From positions 806,001 through 870,000 of the forward strand of contig NZ_JACCFL010000001.1 of assembly GCF_013410375.1 (NCBI RefSeq): a stretch of 64,000 bases of DNA, in the 5' to 3' direction. This DNA comes from Leifsonia shinshuensis (GTDB taxonomy: Bacteria; Actinomycetota; Actinomycetes; Actinomycetales; Microbacteriaceae). Of this stretch, positions 1-8,756 are shown piece after piece. Below the pieces are notes generated by a model, which did not search any database, had not been told where the DNA came from, and saw only the letters and a list, made by a program, of their open reading frames with translations. Every line of letters starts with the position of its first letter. Within the stretch, counting starts at the first letter, position 1. A program made the position numbers and the translations under genes.

Positions 1-168
1 CTCGTAGCTCTGGCCGGTGGTCATCTCCCCGTCGAGCGGTGCGACGTTGTCGTCGCCCTTGTCGACCCAGTAGCCGACGATCTGCGCGAGCTTCTCGTCG
101 AGAGTCATCCGGGCGTGCAGGTCGCGCACGCGCTCGGAGACGGTGGGGAGGTTGTCAGTCGTAGTCAT
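1..168 (-). CDS. GH3 family beta-glucosidase, N-terminal fragment
   Basis: Only the first 56 codons are in the window; the gene continues past base 1. The translation contains the stretch RMTLDEKLAQIVGYW, the conserved opening of the glycoside hydrolase family 3 N-terminal domain. The ATG at 168 follows a GGAAAG ribosome site. It is the last visible gene of an operon with a sugar-binding lipoprotein and two permeases, which suggests a cytoplasmic enzyme hydrolysing imported oligosaccharides or glycosides. The family assignment rests on this short motif and the context; the substrate (beta-glucoside or beta-xyloside) cannot be told. Confidence 0.8.
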   Translation of the reverse strand, partial: MTTTDNLPTVSERVRDLHARMTLDEKLAQIVGYWVDKGDDNVAPLDGEMTTGQSYE

Positions 169-229
169 GCTTCTTTCCTGCATACGGGTGGTACGGGAAC
201 GTGTCGGGAACGCGAGCGGGGAGCCGGGC

Positions 230-1099
230 TCAGCCCTTGACCGCACCGGTGAGACCGCCGACGATCCGGCGCTCGAACAGGCTGAAGAAGATCAGCGCGG
301 GGATCATCGAGAGCGACGTGAACGCCAGCACCTTGGAGGTGTCGGTGGCGTACTGCGACGAGAACGCCTGCACGCCGAGCGGCAGGGTGAAGGTCGCCTG
401 GTCGTTGAGGATGAACAGCGGCAGCAGGTAGCTGTTCCAGCTCGCGATGAAGGCGAGGATGCCCACCGTGATCACGCCGGGGAGCGAGAGCCGCAGCACC
501 ATCCGGAAGAAGAAGCCGATCCGGCTGCAGCCGTCGATGAAGGCGGCCTCCTGGATCTCGTCCGGGATCGCGCGGAGGAACGGCACCAGGATGATGATCG
601 TCGTCGGCAGCGCGAACGCGATCTGCGGGATGATGACGCCCGCGAGCGAGTTCATCAGGCCGAGGTTGCGCACCACGATGTAGAGCGGCGTGATCGCGAC
701 GGTGATCGGGAACATCAGCCCGGCGGCGAACAGCGCGTAGAGGAAGCCGCTGCCCCGGAAGGTGTACCGGGCGAGCACGTAGCTGGCCATCAGCCCGAGC
801 GCCACCGCGCCGACGGTCGTGACGAGGGCGACGACCGTGGAGTTGAGGACCTGGCCCCAGAAGACGCTTCCGGTGAGCACGTCCAGGTAGTTCGCCGGGT
901 TCCACGGGTTCGGGAAGCCGGCCGGGTCGACGGTGATCTGCGAGTTCGTGCGGAAGCCGCCGATGATGATGTACGCGATCGGCACGATCATCAGCGCGAT
1001 CACGATCAGCGCGACGAAGTAGACGGCCGGCGATCCCCAGGGGAGGCTCTTCCGCTCGGCGCGGCGCGCGGCGCGGGTGGAGACGGTGAGGGTGGTCAT
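230..1099 (-). CDS. Carbohydrate ABC transporter permease (MalG/LacG type)
   Basis: This 289-residue inner-membrane permease has about six transmembrane segments and the MalG-class coupling loop near residues 190-210 (EIQEAAFIDGCSR), which docks the ATPase. The ATG at 1099 is preferred over the GTG at 1102 because AAAGGA lies seven bases before it; the preceding gene's TGA overlaps this ATG as TGATG, so translation is coupled. It pairs with the permease at 1099-2169 and the binding protein at 2181-3470. No ATPase gene is next to it, as is common in actinobacteria that share one MsiK/UgpC-type ATPase. Family is clear, substrate is inferred only from the GH3 neighbour. Confidence 0.93.
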   Translation of the reverse strand: MTTLTVSTRAARRAERKSLPWGSPAVYFVALIVIALMIVPIAYIIIGGFRTNSQITVDPAGFPNPWNPANYLDVLTGSVFWGQVLNSTVVALVTTVGAVALGLMASYVLARYTFRGSGFLYALFAAGLMFPITVAITPLYIVVRNLGLMNSLAGVIIPQIAFALPTTIIILVPFLRAIPDEIQEAAFIDGCSRIGFFFRMVLRLSLPGVITVGILAFIASWNSYLLPLFILNDQATFTLPLGVQAFSSQYATDTSKVLAFTSLSMIPALIFFSLFERRIVGGLTGAVKG

Positions 1100-2169
1100 C
1101 ACGCCGTCCTTTCTGTTGCGGCCCCGTTGCGGCGGCCCGTGCGGCCTTCGGCCTTCTTGGCGGTCGTGACCGCACCGGCGGTGTCACGGCGGAGGACGAA
1201 GCGCTGGTAGATGAGCGCGACGATCAGGGAGATGAGGAAGATCACGACGGCCACGGCGTTGCCGTAGCCGTAGTTGCCGGCGTTGCGGCCGTTCGCGACC
1301 ATGTAGGTGGCCATCGTCGAGGTGCCCGCGGTGGAGGCCACGTACTGGCCCCAGATGATGTAGACGAGGTCGAACAGCTGGAGGGCGCCGATGATCGAGA
1401 GGAACGCCCAGATCCGGAGCGTCGGGCCGAGCAGCGGCAGGGTGATCCTGCGCTGGATCTGCCAGTACGACGCGCCGTCGAGCGCTGCGGCCTCGTAGAG
1501 CTCCTCCGGGATGCCCTGCAGGCCGGCGAGGAAGAGGATGACGGCGAAGCCGACGTACTTCCAGGTCAGGATGCCCATCAGGGTCCAGATGGCGATGTTC
1601 GGGTCGGACAGCCAGTCGTGGGCCATCCAGCCGAGGCCGACATTGTGCAGGAAGCCGTTGAGCGCGCCGTTGGTGGCGAGCATCAGGCTCCAGCCGGTGC
1701 CGACCACGACCTCCGAGATCACGTAGGGCACGAAGATCAGCACGCGGATGAGCGACTGGCCCCTCATGCGCCGGTTGAGGAGGAGCGCGAGGAGGATGGC
1801 GATCGGGCCCTGGATGACGATGGACATCACGACGATGAAGGCGTTGTGCCCGAGCGCCGCCAGGAAGGCCGGGTCGGTGAGGATGACGACGTAGTTCTGG
1901 AGGCCGACGAAGTCGGTGGGGGTGCCGTACCCGGCCCAGCGGAAGAAGCCGTAGTAGGCGGCCATCACGACCGGGAAGATCACGAAGGCCAGGAAGACGA
2001 TGACGGCGGGGCCGGCCAGGAGGAGGATCTCGGCGCGGAGGCCCCAGCCCGCGCCGCGGCGGCGGCGCGGCTGCGACGGGAGCGACGCGGTGGCGCCGCT
2101 CCCGTCGTGCTGCGCGAGATCCGCCGTCGACACGCGCTCGGTCGAGGTTGACTCGCGGGTGTTGCTCAC
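1099..2169 (-). CDS. Carbohydrate ABC transporter permease (MalF/LacF type)
   Basis: A 356-residue permease with a basic Ser/Arg-rich cytoplasmic N terminus (about 45 residues) and six transmembrane segments. The MalF-class loop EELYEAAALDGASYWQ is visible near residue 230. The start chosen is the GTG at 2169, preceded by GAGAGG; frames open further upstream run through the neighbouring gene and look like non-coding translation. It lies 11 bases after the binding-protein gene and overlaps the next permease gene by one base, so the three are one transcript. It forms the heterodimeric channel with the permease at 230-1099. Confidence 0.93.
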   Translation of the reverse strand: MSNTRESTSTERVSTADLAQHDGSGATASLPSQPRRRRGAGWGLRAEILLLAGPAVIVFLAFVIFPVVMAAYYGFFRWAGYGTPTDFVGLQNYVVILTDPAFLAALGHNAFIVVMSIVIQGPIAILLALLLNRRMRGQSLIRVLIFVPYVISEVVVGTGWSLMLATNGALNGFLHNVGLGWMAHDWLSDPNIAIWTLMGILTWKYVGFAVILFLAGLQGIPEELYEAAALDGASYWQIQRRITLPLLGPTLRIWAFLSIIGALQLFDLVYIIWGQYVASTAGTSTMATYMVANGRNAGNYGYGNAVAVVIFLISLIVALIYQRFVLRRDTAGAVTTAKKAEGRTGRRNGAATERTA

Positions 2170-2180
2170 TATCGGGCCTC

Positions 2181-3470
2181 TCAGCCCTTCTTCGCGGCGT
2201 CGTTCGCGGCCTGGATCATGCCCTTGGCGTCGGTCTTGCCGGCGAGCATGTCGACCACGGCGACGTTCAGCGCGTTGCCGATGTTCTGGCCGAGGACGGT
2301 GTCGAGCCACTGCGAGACGTACGGCGCCTTGTTGTAGGCCGCGAGGACCTCCTTCAGGTAGGGCTCGGTGACCTCCTTCTGGGCGTCGGTGTTGACCGGC
2401 GGCGAGTTGAACGCCTTGTAGTAGGCGATCTGCTGCGGGGTCGTCGCGATGAAGTTGAGGAAGTCCACGCACTCCTTCGGCGCCTTCACGGAGCAGGAGT
2501 AGCCGTCGACGCCGCCCATGATCGAGCCGGGCTCGCCCTTACCGCCGGAGAGCTCCGGGAAGGGGTAGAAGCCGAGGTCGGGGAGGGGCTTCTGGTCGGG
2601 GGTGAGCGAGGCGATCACGCCCGGGTCCCACGCGCCCATGAGCTCCATGGCGGCCTTGTGGTTGGCCACCAGGCCGGCGGAGGAGCCGGCGCCCTGCTGG
2701 GCGGAGGTGGTCAGGAAGCCGTCGTTGAAGGGCTTCTGGCCGGCGAAGTTCTCCAGGTCCTGAGCGGCCTTGAGCCAGCAGCCGTCAGAGAAGCTCTTCG
2801 AGTCCGCCGTCTTCTCCATCGTGGTGCCGGAGCACTCGCGGAGCGCGAACCAGTAGAACCAGTGCGCGGCCGGCCAGGCGTCCTTGGCGCCGAGGGCGAT
2901 CGGGGCGACGCCCGTGGCCTTCAGCTTCTGGACGTCGGCGCTGAGGTCGTCGATGGTCTTGGGAGCCTCGGTGATCCCTGCCGCCTTGAAGAGGTTCTGG
3001 CTGTAGAAGAGGCCGCCGGGGAGGACCGCGAGGGGCATCGCGTAGACCTTGTTCTGGTAGGTCTCCGCCTTGAACGAGCCCGAGGAGATGACCTTCTTGG
3101 TGTCGGCGGAGATCTTGTCGGTGATGTCCATGACCTGGCCGGCCTGGACCATCGCGGCCATCTTGCCGCCGCCGCGCTGCAGGAAGATGTCCGGGGCGTC
3201 ACCCGAGTTGAGCGCCGTCTGCAGCTTGCCGTCGAGGTCCTCGTTCTGGATCGACTGCATCTTGATCGTGACGTTCGGGTTGGCCTTCTCGAACGCGGCG
3301 ATCGCGTCCTTCCAGTACTGCTGGCCGGGGCCGGTCGTCGAGTTCTGCCAGAGCGTCATGCTGACTTTGCTGTTGCTGGAGCTGTCGGAGGAGGTGCCGC
3401 TGCACGCGGTCAGCGCGAGCGAGCCGGCGGCCAGGACAGCAGCTCCGATGAGGAGCTTCTTGGCTTTCAT
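2181..3470 (-). CDS. Extracellular sugar-binding lipoprotein (family 1 SBP)
   Basis: A 429-residue solute-binding protein. The first 23 residues are a lipoprotein signal peptide ending in LTAC, with Cys23 as the lipid-anchored residue, followed by a Ser-rich linker. The mature part begins VSMTLWQNSTTGPGQQYW and has the usual length and pattern of family 1 carbohydrate-binding proteins. It is the first gene of the operon that continues with two permeases and a GH3 enzyme, so it delivers an oligosaccharide to the transporter outside the membrane. Its promoter region is shared with the divergent LacI gene. The substrate is not shown by the sequence. Confidence 0.92.
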   Translation of the reverse strand: MKAKKLLIGAAVLAAGSLALTACSGTSSDSSSNSKVSMTLWQNSTTGPGQQYWKDAIAAFEKANPNVTIKMQSIQNEDLDGKLQTALNSGDAPDIFLQRGGGKMAAMVQAGQVMDITDKISADTKKVISSGSFKAETYQNKVYAMPLAVLPGGLFYSQNLFKAAGITEAPKTIDDLSADVQKLKATGVAPIALGAKDAWPAAHWFYWFALRECSGTTMEKTADSKSFSDGCWLKAAQDLENFAGQKPFNDGFLTTSAQQGAGSSAGLVANHKAAMELMGAWDPGVIASLTPDQKPLPDLGFYPFPELSGGKGEPGSIMGGVDGYSCSVKAPKECVDFLNFIATTPQQIAYYKAFNSPPVNTDAQKEVTEPYLKEVLAAYNKAPYVSQWLDTVLGQNIGNALNVAVVDMLAGKTDAKGMIQAANDAAKKG

Positions 3471-3622
3471 GTGATTCCAACCTGTTCTCTTCGTTGAGCG
3501 GCATCCGCGGATTCGCGATGCCTGTGACGGAAGTCCGTGCCGGGGGCTGCCGGCCGGGCGAAGCCTCTCGCCTGGGGCCGGACAAGGACTCGTCGGGTCC
3601 GGGAGGCTGACCGGACCACGTC

Positions 3623-3697
3623 AGTGTCGCAAGCCCACCTGGGAGTGTCAAACGTTTTCGAAATCCTTTTCGAAATCCTTTTCGAGGTTGCTATGCT
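3623..3697. promoter_or_regulatory. Divergent promoter with LacI-type operator and 12-bp repeats
   Basis: Leftward: a perfect -35 (TTGACA, 3646-3651 read on the minus strand) lies 17 bp from a weak -10 (GACACT, 3623-3628) for the ABC operon. Rightward: TATGCT at 3692-3697 lies 8 nt before the lacI start. AAACGTTT (3650-3657) overlaps the leftward -35. TTTTCGAAATCC is repeated in tandem at 3655-3666 and 3667-3678, with a partial third copy (TTTTCGA) from 3679. The palindromic cores suggest one LacI dimer site or a set of sites controlling both directions. The promoter boxes are read directly; binding is inferred. Confidence 0.55.
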
Positions 3698-3705
3698 GCT
3701 CGATC

Positions 3706-4704
3706 ATGGGACGACGTCCAACCATCAACGACGTGGCGGAGGCCGCCGGCGTGTCCGCCGCGACGGTCTCCAAAGCGGTCAACGGCCGCTACGGCGTCGC
3801 CTCGCACACGGCCGAGCGCGTGCTCCAGGTCGTGGAGGAGCTCGGCTACGAGTCCAGTCTCGTCGCGAGCAGCATGCGGTCGCGGCAGACCGGCGTGATC
3901 GGCGTGCTCGTGGCCGACTTCGAGCCGTTCAGCGCCGAGGTGCTCAAGGGCGTCGGGGCCGCGCTGTCCGACTCGCGCTACGACCTCCTCGCCTACAGCG
4001 GCTCGCGCCAGCTCGCGCCCGAGGGCTGGGAGCGCCGCTCGCTCAGCAGGCTCAGCGGCACGCTCATCGACGGCGTCATCATGGTGACGCCGACCGTGGT
4101 GAACGTGAACGCGGACGTCCCGATCGTCGCCGTCGACCCGCACACCGGCCGCGCAGACCTCCCGACCGTGGAGTCGGACAGCTTCGGCGGCGCCCGGAGC
4201 GCTGTCGACTTCCTGATCGGCCTCGGCCACCGCCGCATCGGCTTCGTGGCCGGCCGGCCGGACCTGCGCTCCTCGGCCGCGCGCGACGCGGGCTACCGGC
4301 GTGCGCTCGCGGAGGCCGGCATCCCGTTCGACCCGTCGATCGTCGGCGTCGGCAACTACGAGCAGGAGAGCGCACGGGAGGCCGCGCGCCGGCTCCTCGC
4401 CGCGCCGGAGCGGCCCAGCGCGATCTTCGCCGCCAACGACCTGTCCGCGATCGTGGTCATCGAGGTGGCGCACGAGCTCGGGCTGGAGGTGCCGCGCGAC
4501 CTGTCGGTGGTCGGGTTCGACGACATCCCCGAGGCGTCCCGGTTCTCCACACCGCTGACGACGATCCGGCAGCCGATGGGGCGGCTGGGCGCGGCCGCGG
4601 CGGAGCTGGTCGTGGCGCTGATGGCCGGCGAGGAGCCGGACCCGACGCACATCCGCCTCCCGACGCGGCTCATCCGCCGCGCGAGCACGGCGCCGCCGGC
4701 GTAG
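3706..4704 (+). CDS. LacI family transcriptional repressor
   Basis: A 332-residue regulator with the LacI helix-turn-helix at residues 5-25 (PTINDVAEAAGVSAATVSKA), hinge, and a periplasmic-binding-like effector domain ending in the typical LTTIRQPMGRLG motif near residue 290. The ATG at 3706 is chosen because the HTH begins right after it and a -10 box TATGCT lies 8 nt upstream, which would give a nearly leaderless message. It faces the ABC-GH3 operon and very likely represses it in the absence of an imported sugar, and itself, through sites at 3646-3690. Confidence 0.93.
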   Translation: MGRRPTINDVAEAAGVSAATVSKAVNGRYGVASHTAERVLQVVEELGYESSLVASSMRSRQTGVIGVLVADFEPFSAEVLKGVGAALSDSRYDLLAYSGSRQLAPEGWERRSLSRLSGTLIDGVIMVTPTVVNVNADVPIVAVDPHTGRADLPTVESDSFGGARSAVDFLIGLGHRRIGFVAGRPDLRSSAARDAGYRRALAEAGIPFDPSIVGVGNYEQESAREAARRLLAAPERPSAIFAANDLSAIVVIEVAHELGLEVPRDLSVVGFDDIPEASRFSTPLTTIRQPMGRLGAAAAELVVALMAGEEPDPTHIRLPTRLIRRASTAPPA

Positions 4705-4780
4705 CGCCCGGTCCACGCGGTCTCCGCTTGCGCAGGAGAACGGACCGGGACACGCCGCCCGAGTCCGTTCGGACAGCCTT

Positions 4781-4812
4781 CGGAAGGAGATCCGCGACCG
4801 TGTCTCCTTCCG
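4781..4812. terminator. Hairpin between convergent lacI and tetR genes
   Basis: A perfect 10-bp stem, CGGAAGGAGA paired with TCTCCTTCCG, with a 12-nt loop lies between the convergent genes ending at 4704 and 4834. There is no clear T-run on either side, so it may need Rho or act as a bidirectional hairpin terminator as often seen in actinobacteria. Confidence 0.5.
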
Positions 4813-4833
4813 GGGCGTGGCCTCGAATCCGGC

Positions 4834-5436
4834 TCAGAGGGTGGTCGGGGCGCCCAGTCCGGAGGCGGCGGCGCGCATCGCGGCCTCCGCGCTCGCGACC
4901 GTGATCAGGCTGTTGCCCGCGACGATGTGGAGGCCGTAGGCGTCCTCCAGCGCGACCAGGTTCATCGCCAGCGTCTCGACGGGGAGTGTCGGCGCGAAGA
5001 CGCCCGCGGCGGCGCCGCGCTCCAGGATGCCCGTGTAGGTGGCGAGCTGGCGCCGGTACATCCGCTCGACCAGCTCGTCGTGCAGCGAGGAGGTGCCGGC
5101 GAGCACGTCGAACTCGTAGAGCAGGCGCATGAGGGCGTCGTCCGGGCCGCTCGGCAGGCCCTCCCGGATGGCGGCGGCGAGCTGCAGCTGCGGCTCGGGG
5201 ATGCCGGCGACCACGGCGTCCCTGTGGTCGCAGAACCGCTCGAGGCCGGCCCGGTGGGCCTCCACCAGGAGCTGGTCGAGGTCCTCGTAGTAGTAGAGGA
5301 TCGCGCCGCGGGTGAGCCCCGCCTTCGCCGCGACGTCGGCCAGGGAGAGCGAGCGGAGGCCGCGCTCGCCGACGGCGCTGAGCGCCGCCTCGATGAGATC
5401 GGCGCGGCGCTCGTCCTGCTTCTTCGGCCGTGCCAT
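4834..5436 (-). CDS. TetR family transcriptional regulator
   Basis: A 200-residue regulator whose first 50 residues form a TetR_N DNA-binding domain (ADLIEAALSAVGERGLRSLS, then VAAKAGLTRGAILYYYEDLD). The rest is a helical ligand-binding domain of usual length. The -10-like TAGGGT lies six bases before the ATG, so the message is probably leaderless. It is divergent from the amidohydrolase/permease pair, and the gap holds a 30-bp perfect inverted repeat of TetR type at 5507-5536. The likely role is local repressor relieved by the substrate of those genes. Confidence 0.9.
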   Translation of the reverse strand: MARPKKQDERRADLIEAALSAVGERGLRSLSLADVAAKAGLTRGAILYYYEDLDQLLVEAHRAGLERFCDHRDAVVAGIPEPQLQLAAAIREGLPSGPDDALMRLLYEFDVLAGTSSLHDELVERMYRRQLATYTGILERGAAAGVFAPTLPVETLAMNLVALEDAYGLHIVAGNSLITVASAEAAMRAAASGLGAPTTL

Positions 5437-5472
5437 GAGTCGACCCTACCGGCGCGCGGGCGCGCGGTCCGC

Positions 5473-5536
5473 TTGACACCTCTCGCAGGCTCGTGGCACA
5501 CTCGTGGAATTCTTTGACGCAAGTGTCAAAGAATTC
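5473..5536 (+). promoter_or_regulatory. Promoter and TetR operator before the amidohydrolase gene
   Basis: A perfect -35 TTGACA (5473-5478) is followed after 18 bp by CACACT (5497-5502), a weak -10. Directly downstream, 12-bp perfect arms GAATTCTTTGAC and GTCAAAGAATTC (5507-5518 and 5525-5536) surround a 6-bp centre. The inner part, read leftward as TTGACACTTGCGTCAA, has the form of TetR family operators. A site over the transcription start would block RNA polymerase. Sequence symmetry is observed; the regulator is inferred from adjacency. Confidence 0.7.
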
Positions 5537-5559
5537 TCTTCACCGTCGATGGGACCGTC

Positions 5560-7260
5560 ATGACCGCACCGCAGAACGCCGACCTCCTGCTCACCGGAGC
5601 CCGGGTCAGGACCTTCGACGACGCGCAGCCCTGGGCGGAGGCCATCGGCGTCACGGACGGCCGGATCAGCTATATCGGCCCGGCCGCCGACGCCCCCGCC
5701 GCCCGCGAGACCCGCGACCTCGGCGGCGCCCTTGTCACACCCGGGATCATCGACAGCCACAACCACCTCCTGCTCGGCTTCGATCCCGACGCGGTGAGCC
5801 TGGAGGGCGCCGAGACGCTGGAGGAGGTGCGCCGCCGCATCCGCGACCTCGCCGAGCGCCGTCCCGACCTCGACTGGATCTGCGCGGAGAACGCCGTCTA
5901 CTCGATCGTGCCGGGGCGCCGGCCGAACGCCGCCGACCTCGCCGGGCTCACCGACCGGCCGGTGTTCGTCACCACCTACGACCAGCACTCGGTCTGGCTG
6001 AACGACGCCGCGCTGCGGCTGCTCGGGATCGCCGACGGCCACGACATCCCGTGGGGTCGTCCCGAGCGCGACGATGCCGGCAGGCCGACCGGCTGGGTGA
6101 CCGACTTCTACACCAGCGCCATGACCACCGCGGGGCTGGCCGGCCTGCAGCGCGACATCCCGCTCTACTCGCCCGAGCGCCGCTACCGCCGCCTGCTCGG
6201 CAGTCTCGCCCTCGCCACTGCGTCCGGGATCACCACGGTCGTGGAGCCGCAGGTCCCGCTCGCCGAGCTCGGCCTCCTCGACCGGGCACGCGAGCGCGGG
6301 CTGCTCAGCTCCCGGGTGATCGCGGCGCTGTTCCACCCGATCGACGCGGACGCCGCGTTCCGGCGCGACCTGCGCGAGGCCGTCGACGGCGCGACGACCG
6401 ACGAGCGGCTGCGCTTCGGCCCGGTGAAGCTCTACGCGGACGACGTCATCGAGCCGCACACCGCCTGGATGCTCGACGACTACGCGAACCGCCCCGGCCA
6501 CCGCGGCCACCCCTCCGCCCCGATCGGGGAGCTGACCCGGATCGTCACCGAGCTCGACCGGCTCGGCTTCCAGACGCACACGCACGCCACGGGCGACGGT
6601 GGCATCCGCCTCGCCCTCGACGCGATCGAGGCGGCCGCCCGCGCCAACGGCACCCGCGACCGCCGGCACGGGATCGTGCACGTCGAGTGCCTGCACCCGG
6701 ACGACCTCCCGCGGTTCGCCGCGCTCGGCATCACCGCCGCGATGCAGCCGCGGCACTGCTCGCCCGACCTGGTGGCCGGCACCTGGATGGAGAACGTGGG
6801 CGAGCAACGCTGGGACCGCGCCTGGCGCCTCCGCTCGCTGATGGAGTCGGGCGCGCACGTCGCGCTGTCCAGCGACTGGCAGGTCGGCGAGATGGACCCG
6901 CTCGTCGGGTTCTACTCCGCCCTCACCCGCGCGGGCCTCGACGGCCGGGACGCCTGGACGCCCGCCGAGCGGATCGGCCTGGACGACGCGATCCGCGGCT
7001 ACACCCGCGAGGGGGCGTGGGCGTGGCACGCGGAGGACGACCTCGGCGTGCTGCGCGTCGGGGCGAAAGCGGATGTCGTCGCCTGGTCGGCCGACCTCTA
7101 CGAGCACGAGGGCGACCCGGCCGCGCTGCTGGAGCAGCGGGCGGCGCTGACCGTCGTCGGCGGCGAGATCGTCCACGACGCGGACCGCGACGCGGCCGCG
7201 CCCGAACAGCACGACGCCCTCACCCACTGCTCGGCCGCGCACTCCACCGCGGCCCCCTGA
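5560..7260 (+). CDS. Amidohydrolase family protein, YtcJ-like
   Basis: A 566-residue metal-dependent hydrolase of the amidohydrolase 3 (YtcJ/LAF3) group. The N-terminal metal motif DSHNH is at residues 65-69, THTHATGDGGI near 340 supplies further ligands, and HVECLHP near 375 and SSDWQVGEMDP near 440 complete the TIM-barrel active site. YtcJ-like enzymes hydrolyse C-N bonds in amides or cyclic compounds; the substrate here is unknown. It is followed after a 103-bp gap by an APC permease, which probably imports the substrate or a related amine or amino acid. A TetR operator overlaps its promoter. No signal peptide is visible, so it acts in the cytoplasm. Confidence 0.85.
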   Translation: MTAPQNADLLLTGARVRTFDDAQPWAEAIGVTDGRISYIGPAADAPAARETRDLGGALVTPGIIDSHNHLLLGFDPDAVSLEGAETLEEVRRRIRDLAERRPDLDWICAENAVYSIVPGRRPNAADLAGLTDRPVFVTTYDQHSVWLNDAALRLLGIADGHDIPWGRPERDDAGRPTGWVTDFYTSAMTTAGLAGLQRDIPLYSPERRYRRLLGSLALATASGITTVVEPQVPLAELGLLDRARERGLLSSRVIAALFHPIDADAAFRRDLREAVDGATTDERLRFGPVKLYADDVIEPHTAWMLDDYANRPGHRGHPSAPIGELTRIVTELDRLGFQTHTHATGDGGIRLALDAIEAAARANGTRDRRHGIVHVECLHPDDLPRFAALGITAAMQPRHCSPDLVAGTWMENVGEQRWDRAWRLRSLMESGAHVALSSDWQVGEMDPLVGFYSALTRAGLDGRDAWTPAERIGLDDAIRGYTREGAWAWHAEDDLGVLRVGAKADVVAWSADLYEHEGDPAALLEQRAALTVVGGEIVHDADRDAAAPEQHDALTHCSAAHSTAAP

Positions 7261-7271
7261 CCAGCCGCCGA

Positions 7272-7322
7272 GCACAGGGAAAACGTCGGGTTTCGGGCCC
7301 GATCGCGACGTTTTTCGTGTGC
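7272..7322 (+). terminator. Imperfect hairpin between amidohydrolase and permease
   Basis: Arms of 17 nt, 7272-7288 (GCACAGGGAAAACGTCG) and 7306-7322 (CGACGTTTTTCGTGTGC), pair with about two mismatches around a 17-nt loop. The second arm holds a run of five T. It could end or attenuate transcription between the two genes, or reduce downstream expression. There is no other obvious promoter before the permease. Confidence 0.4.
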
Positions 7323-7363
7323 TCGCGGGCGTGCGCATCACAACGCTGTGAAAGGAAACCGAA

Positions 7364-8755
7364 ATGTCCCAGCTCGACCCCGCCATCTCGCCCGCGCGCT
7401 CGGCGGAGGCGCCCAGCGACCTGCAGGCCGCCGGCCTCCGCCGCAGCCTCACCCTGCGGCACATCGTCTTCCTCGGCCTCGCCTACATGGCGCCGCTCGC
7501 GGTCTTCGACACCTTCGGGATCGTCGCCGACATCACACACGGGCACGTCCCGCTGTCGTACCTGCTGGTGCTGGTCGCCGTACTCATCACCGCGCTCAGC
7601 TACGCCAAGATGGTCCGCTTCTACCCGCGCGCCGGGTCGGCCTACACGTACACGCGGGAGGCGATCAACCCGCACCTCGGCTTCCTGGTCGGCTGGGCCG
7701 CGACGCTCGACTACCTGCTGCTGCCGATGATCAACGCGCTGCTGTCGGCCATCTACATGACGGCGGCGTTCCCCGAGGTGCCGTCGTGGGTGTGGATCCT
7801 CTCCACCATCGTCGTCTGCACCGCGCTCAACCTGATCGGCGTGCGGATCGCGGCCAAGGTCAACGTGATCCTGGTGGTCATCCAGGTGGTCGTCGCCGTG
7901 GCCTTCGTGGCGCTCACGATCAAGAACATCGTCGAGGGCGCGAACGGCGCGCACTTCTCGATGACGCCGTTCTTCTCGCCGGGGATCGACGCGGGCGCGA
8001 TCGCGTCGGGCGCGGCGATCCTGGCGCTGTCGTTCCTCGGCTTCGACGCGGTGAGCACGCTCGCCGAGGAGGCCGAGCACCCGCGCAGGGACATCCCGCG
8101 CGCCATCCTGATCATCGTCGGGGTCGCCGGGCTGTTCTTCGTGAGCGTCACGTACGTCATGCAGGTGCTGTTCCCGGACGTGACGAAGGTGGGGAACATC
8201 GTGGGCGCGTCCCCGGAGATCGCCAAGTACATCGGCGGAGCCGCGTTCCAGGCGCTCTTCATCGGCGGCTACATGGTGGCGGTGCTCGGCTGCGGGATCA
8301 CGCAGCAGATGAGCGCCGCGCGCCTGCTGTTCGCGATGGGCCGCGACGGCGCCCTCCCTCGACGGTTCTTCGGGCGGCTCAACAAGGCGGGCGTCCCGGC
8401 CGGCAACGTGCTGCTGATCGCGGCGCTGGCGTGCTCGGCGGTCTTCCTCGACCTCAGCCGGGCGGCGTCCCTCATCAACTTCGGCGCCTTCGTGGCGTTC
8501 GTCTTCGTCAACCTGTCGGTGATGTTCACCTACGTCCGCTTCGTGAAGGAGCGCGGCTGGCGGCAGGCCCTCGGCTTCGTCGTGCTCCCCGCGCTCGGGG
8601 TGGCGGTCAACGTCGCGCTCTGGTTCAGCCTGGAGCCGAGCGCCATGGTCGTGGGCGGCGTCTGGGTCGCGCTCGGACTCGGCTACCTGCTCTGGCGGAC
8701 TCGGCTGTTCCGCGTCGCGCCGCCGGCGTTGAGCGGGCCGGTCGAGGAGCGCTGA
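7364..8755 (+). CDS. APC family amino acid/amine permease
   Basis: A 463-residue transporter with about twelve transmembrane helices. The first helix region (LRHIVFLGLAYMAPLAVFDT) and the AGSAYTYTREAINPHLGFLVG segment near residue 90 are typical of the amino acid-polyamine-organocation superfamily, as is SFLGFDAVSTLAEEAEHPRR near residue 225. GAAAGGAAA precedes the ATG. It follows the amidohydrolase and is probably co-regulated by the TetR protein at 4834-5436, suggesting import of that enzyme's substrate. Its stop codon lies one base from the stop of the opposite-strand gene at 8757. Confidence 0.9.
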   Translation: MSQLDPAISPARSAEAPSDLQAAGLRRSLTLRHIVFLGLAYMAPLAVFDTFGIVADITHGHVPLSYLLVLVAVLITALSYAKMVRFYPRAGSAYTYTREAINPHLGFLVGWAATLDYLLLPMINALLSAIYMTAAFPEVPSWVWILSTIVVCTALNLIGVRIAAKVNVILVVIQVVVAVAFVALTIKNIVEGANGAHFSMTPFFSPGIDAGAIASGAAILALSFLGFDAVSTLAEEAEHPRRDIPRAILIIVGVAGLFFVSVTYVMQVLFPDVTKVGNIVGASPEIAKYIGGAAFQALFIGGYMVAVLGCGITQQMSAARLLFAMGRDGALPRRFFGRLNKAGVPAGNVLLIAALACSAVFLDLSRAASLINFGAFVAFVFVNLSVMFTYVRFVKERGWRQALGFVVLPALGVAVNVALWFSLEPSAMVVGGVWVALGLGYLLWRTRLFRVAPPALSGPVEER

Positions 8756-8756
8756 G

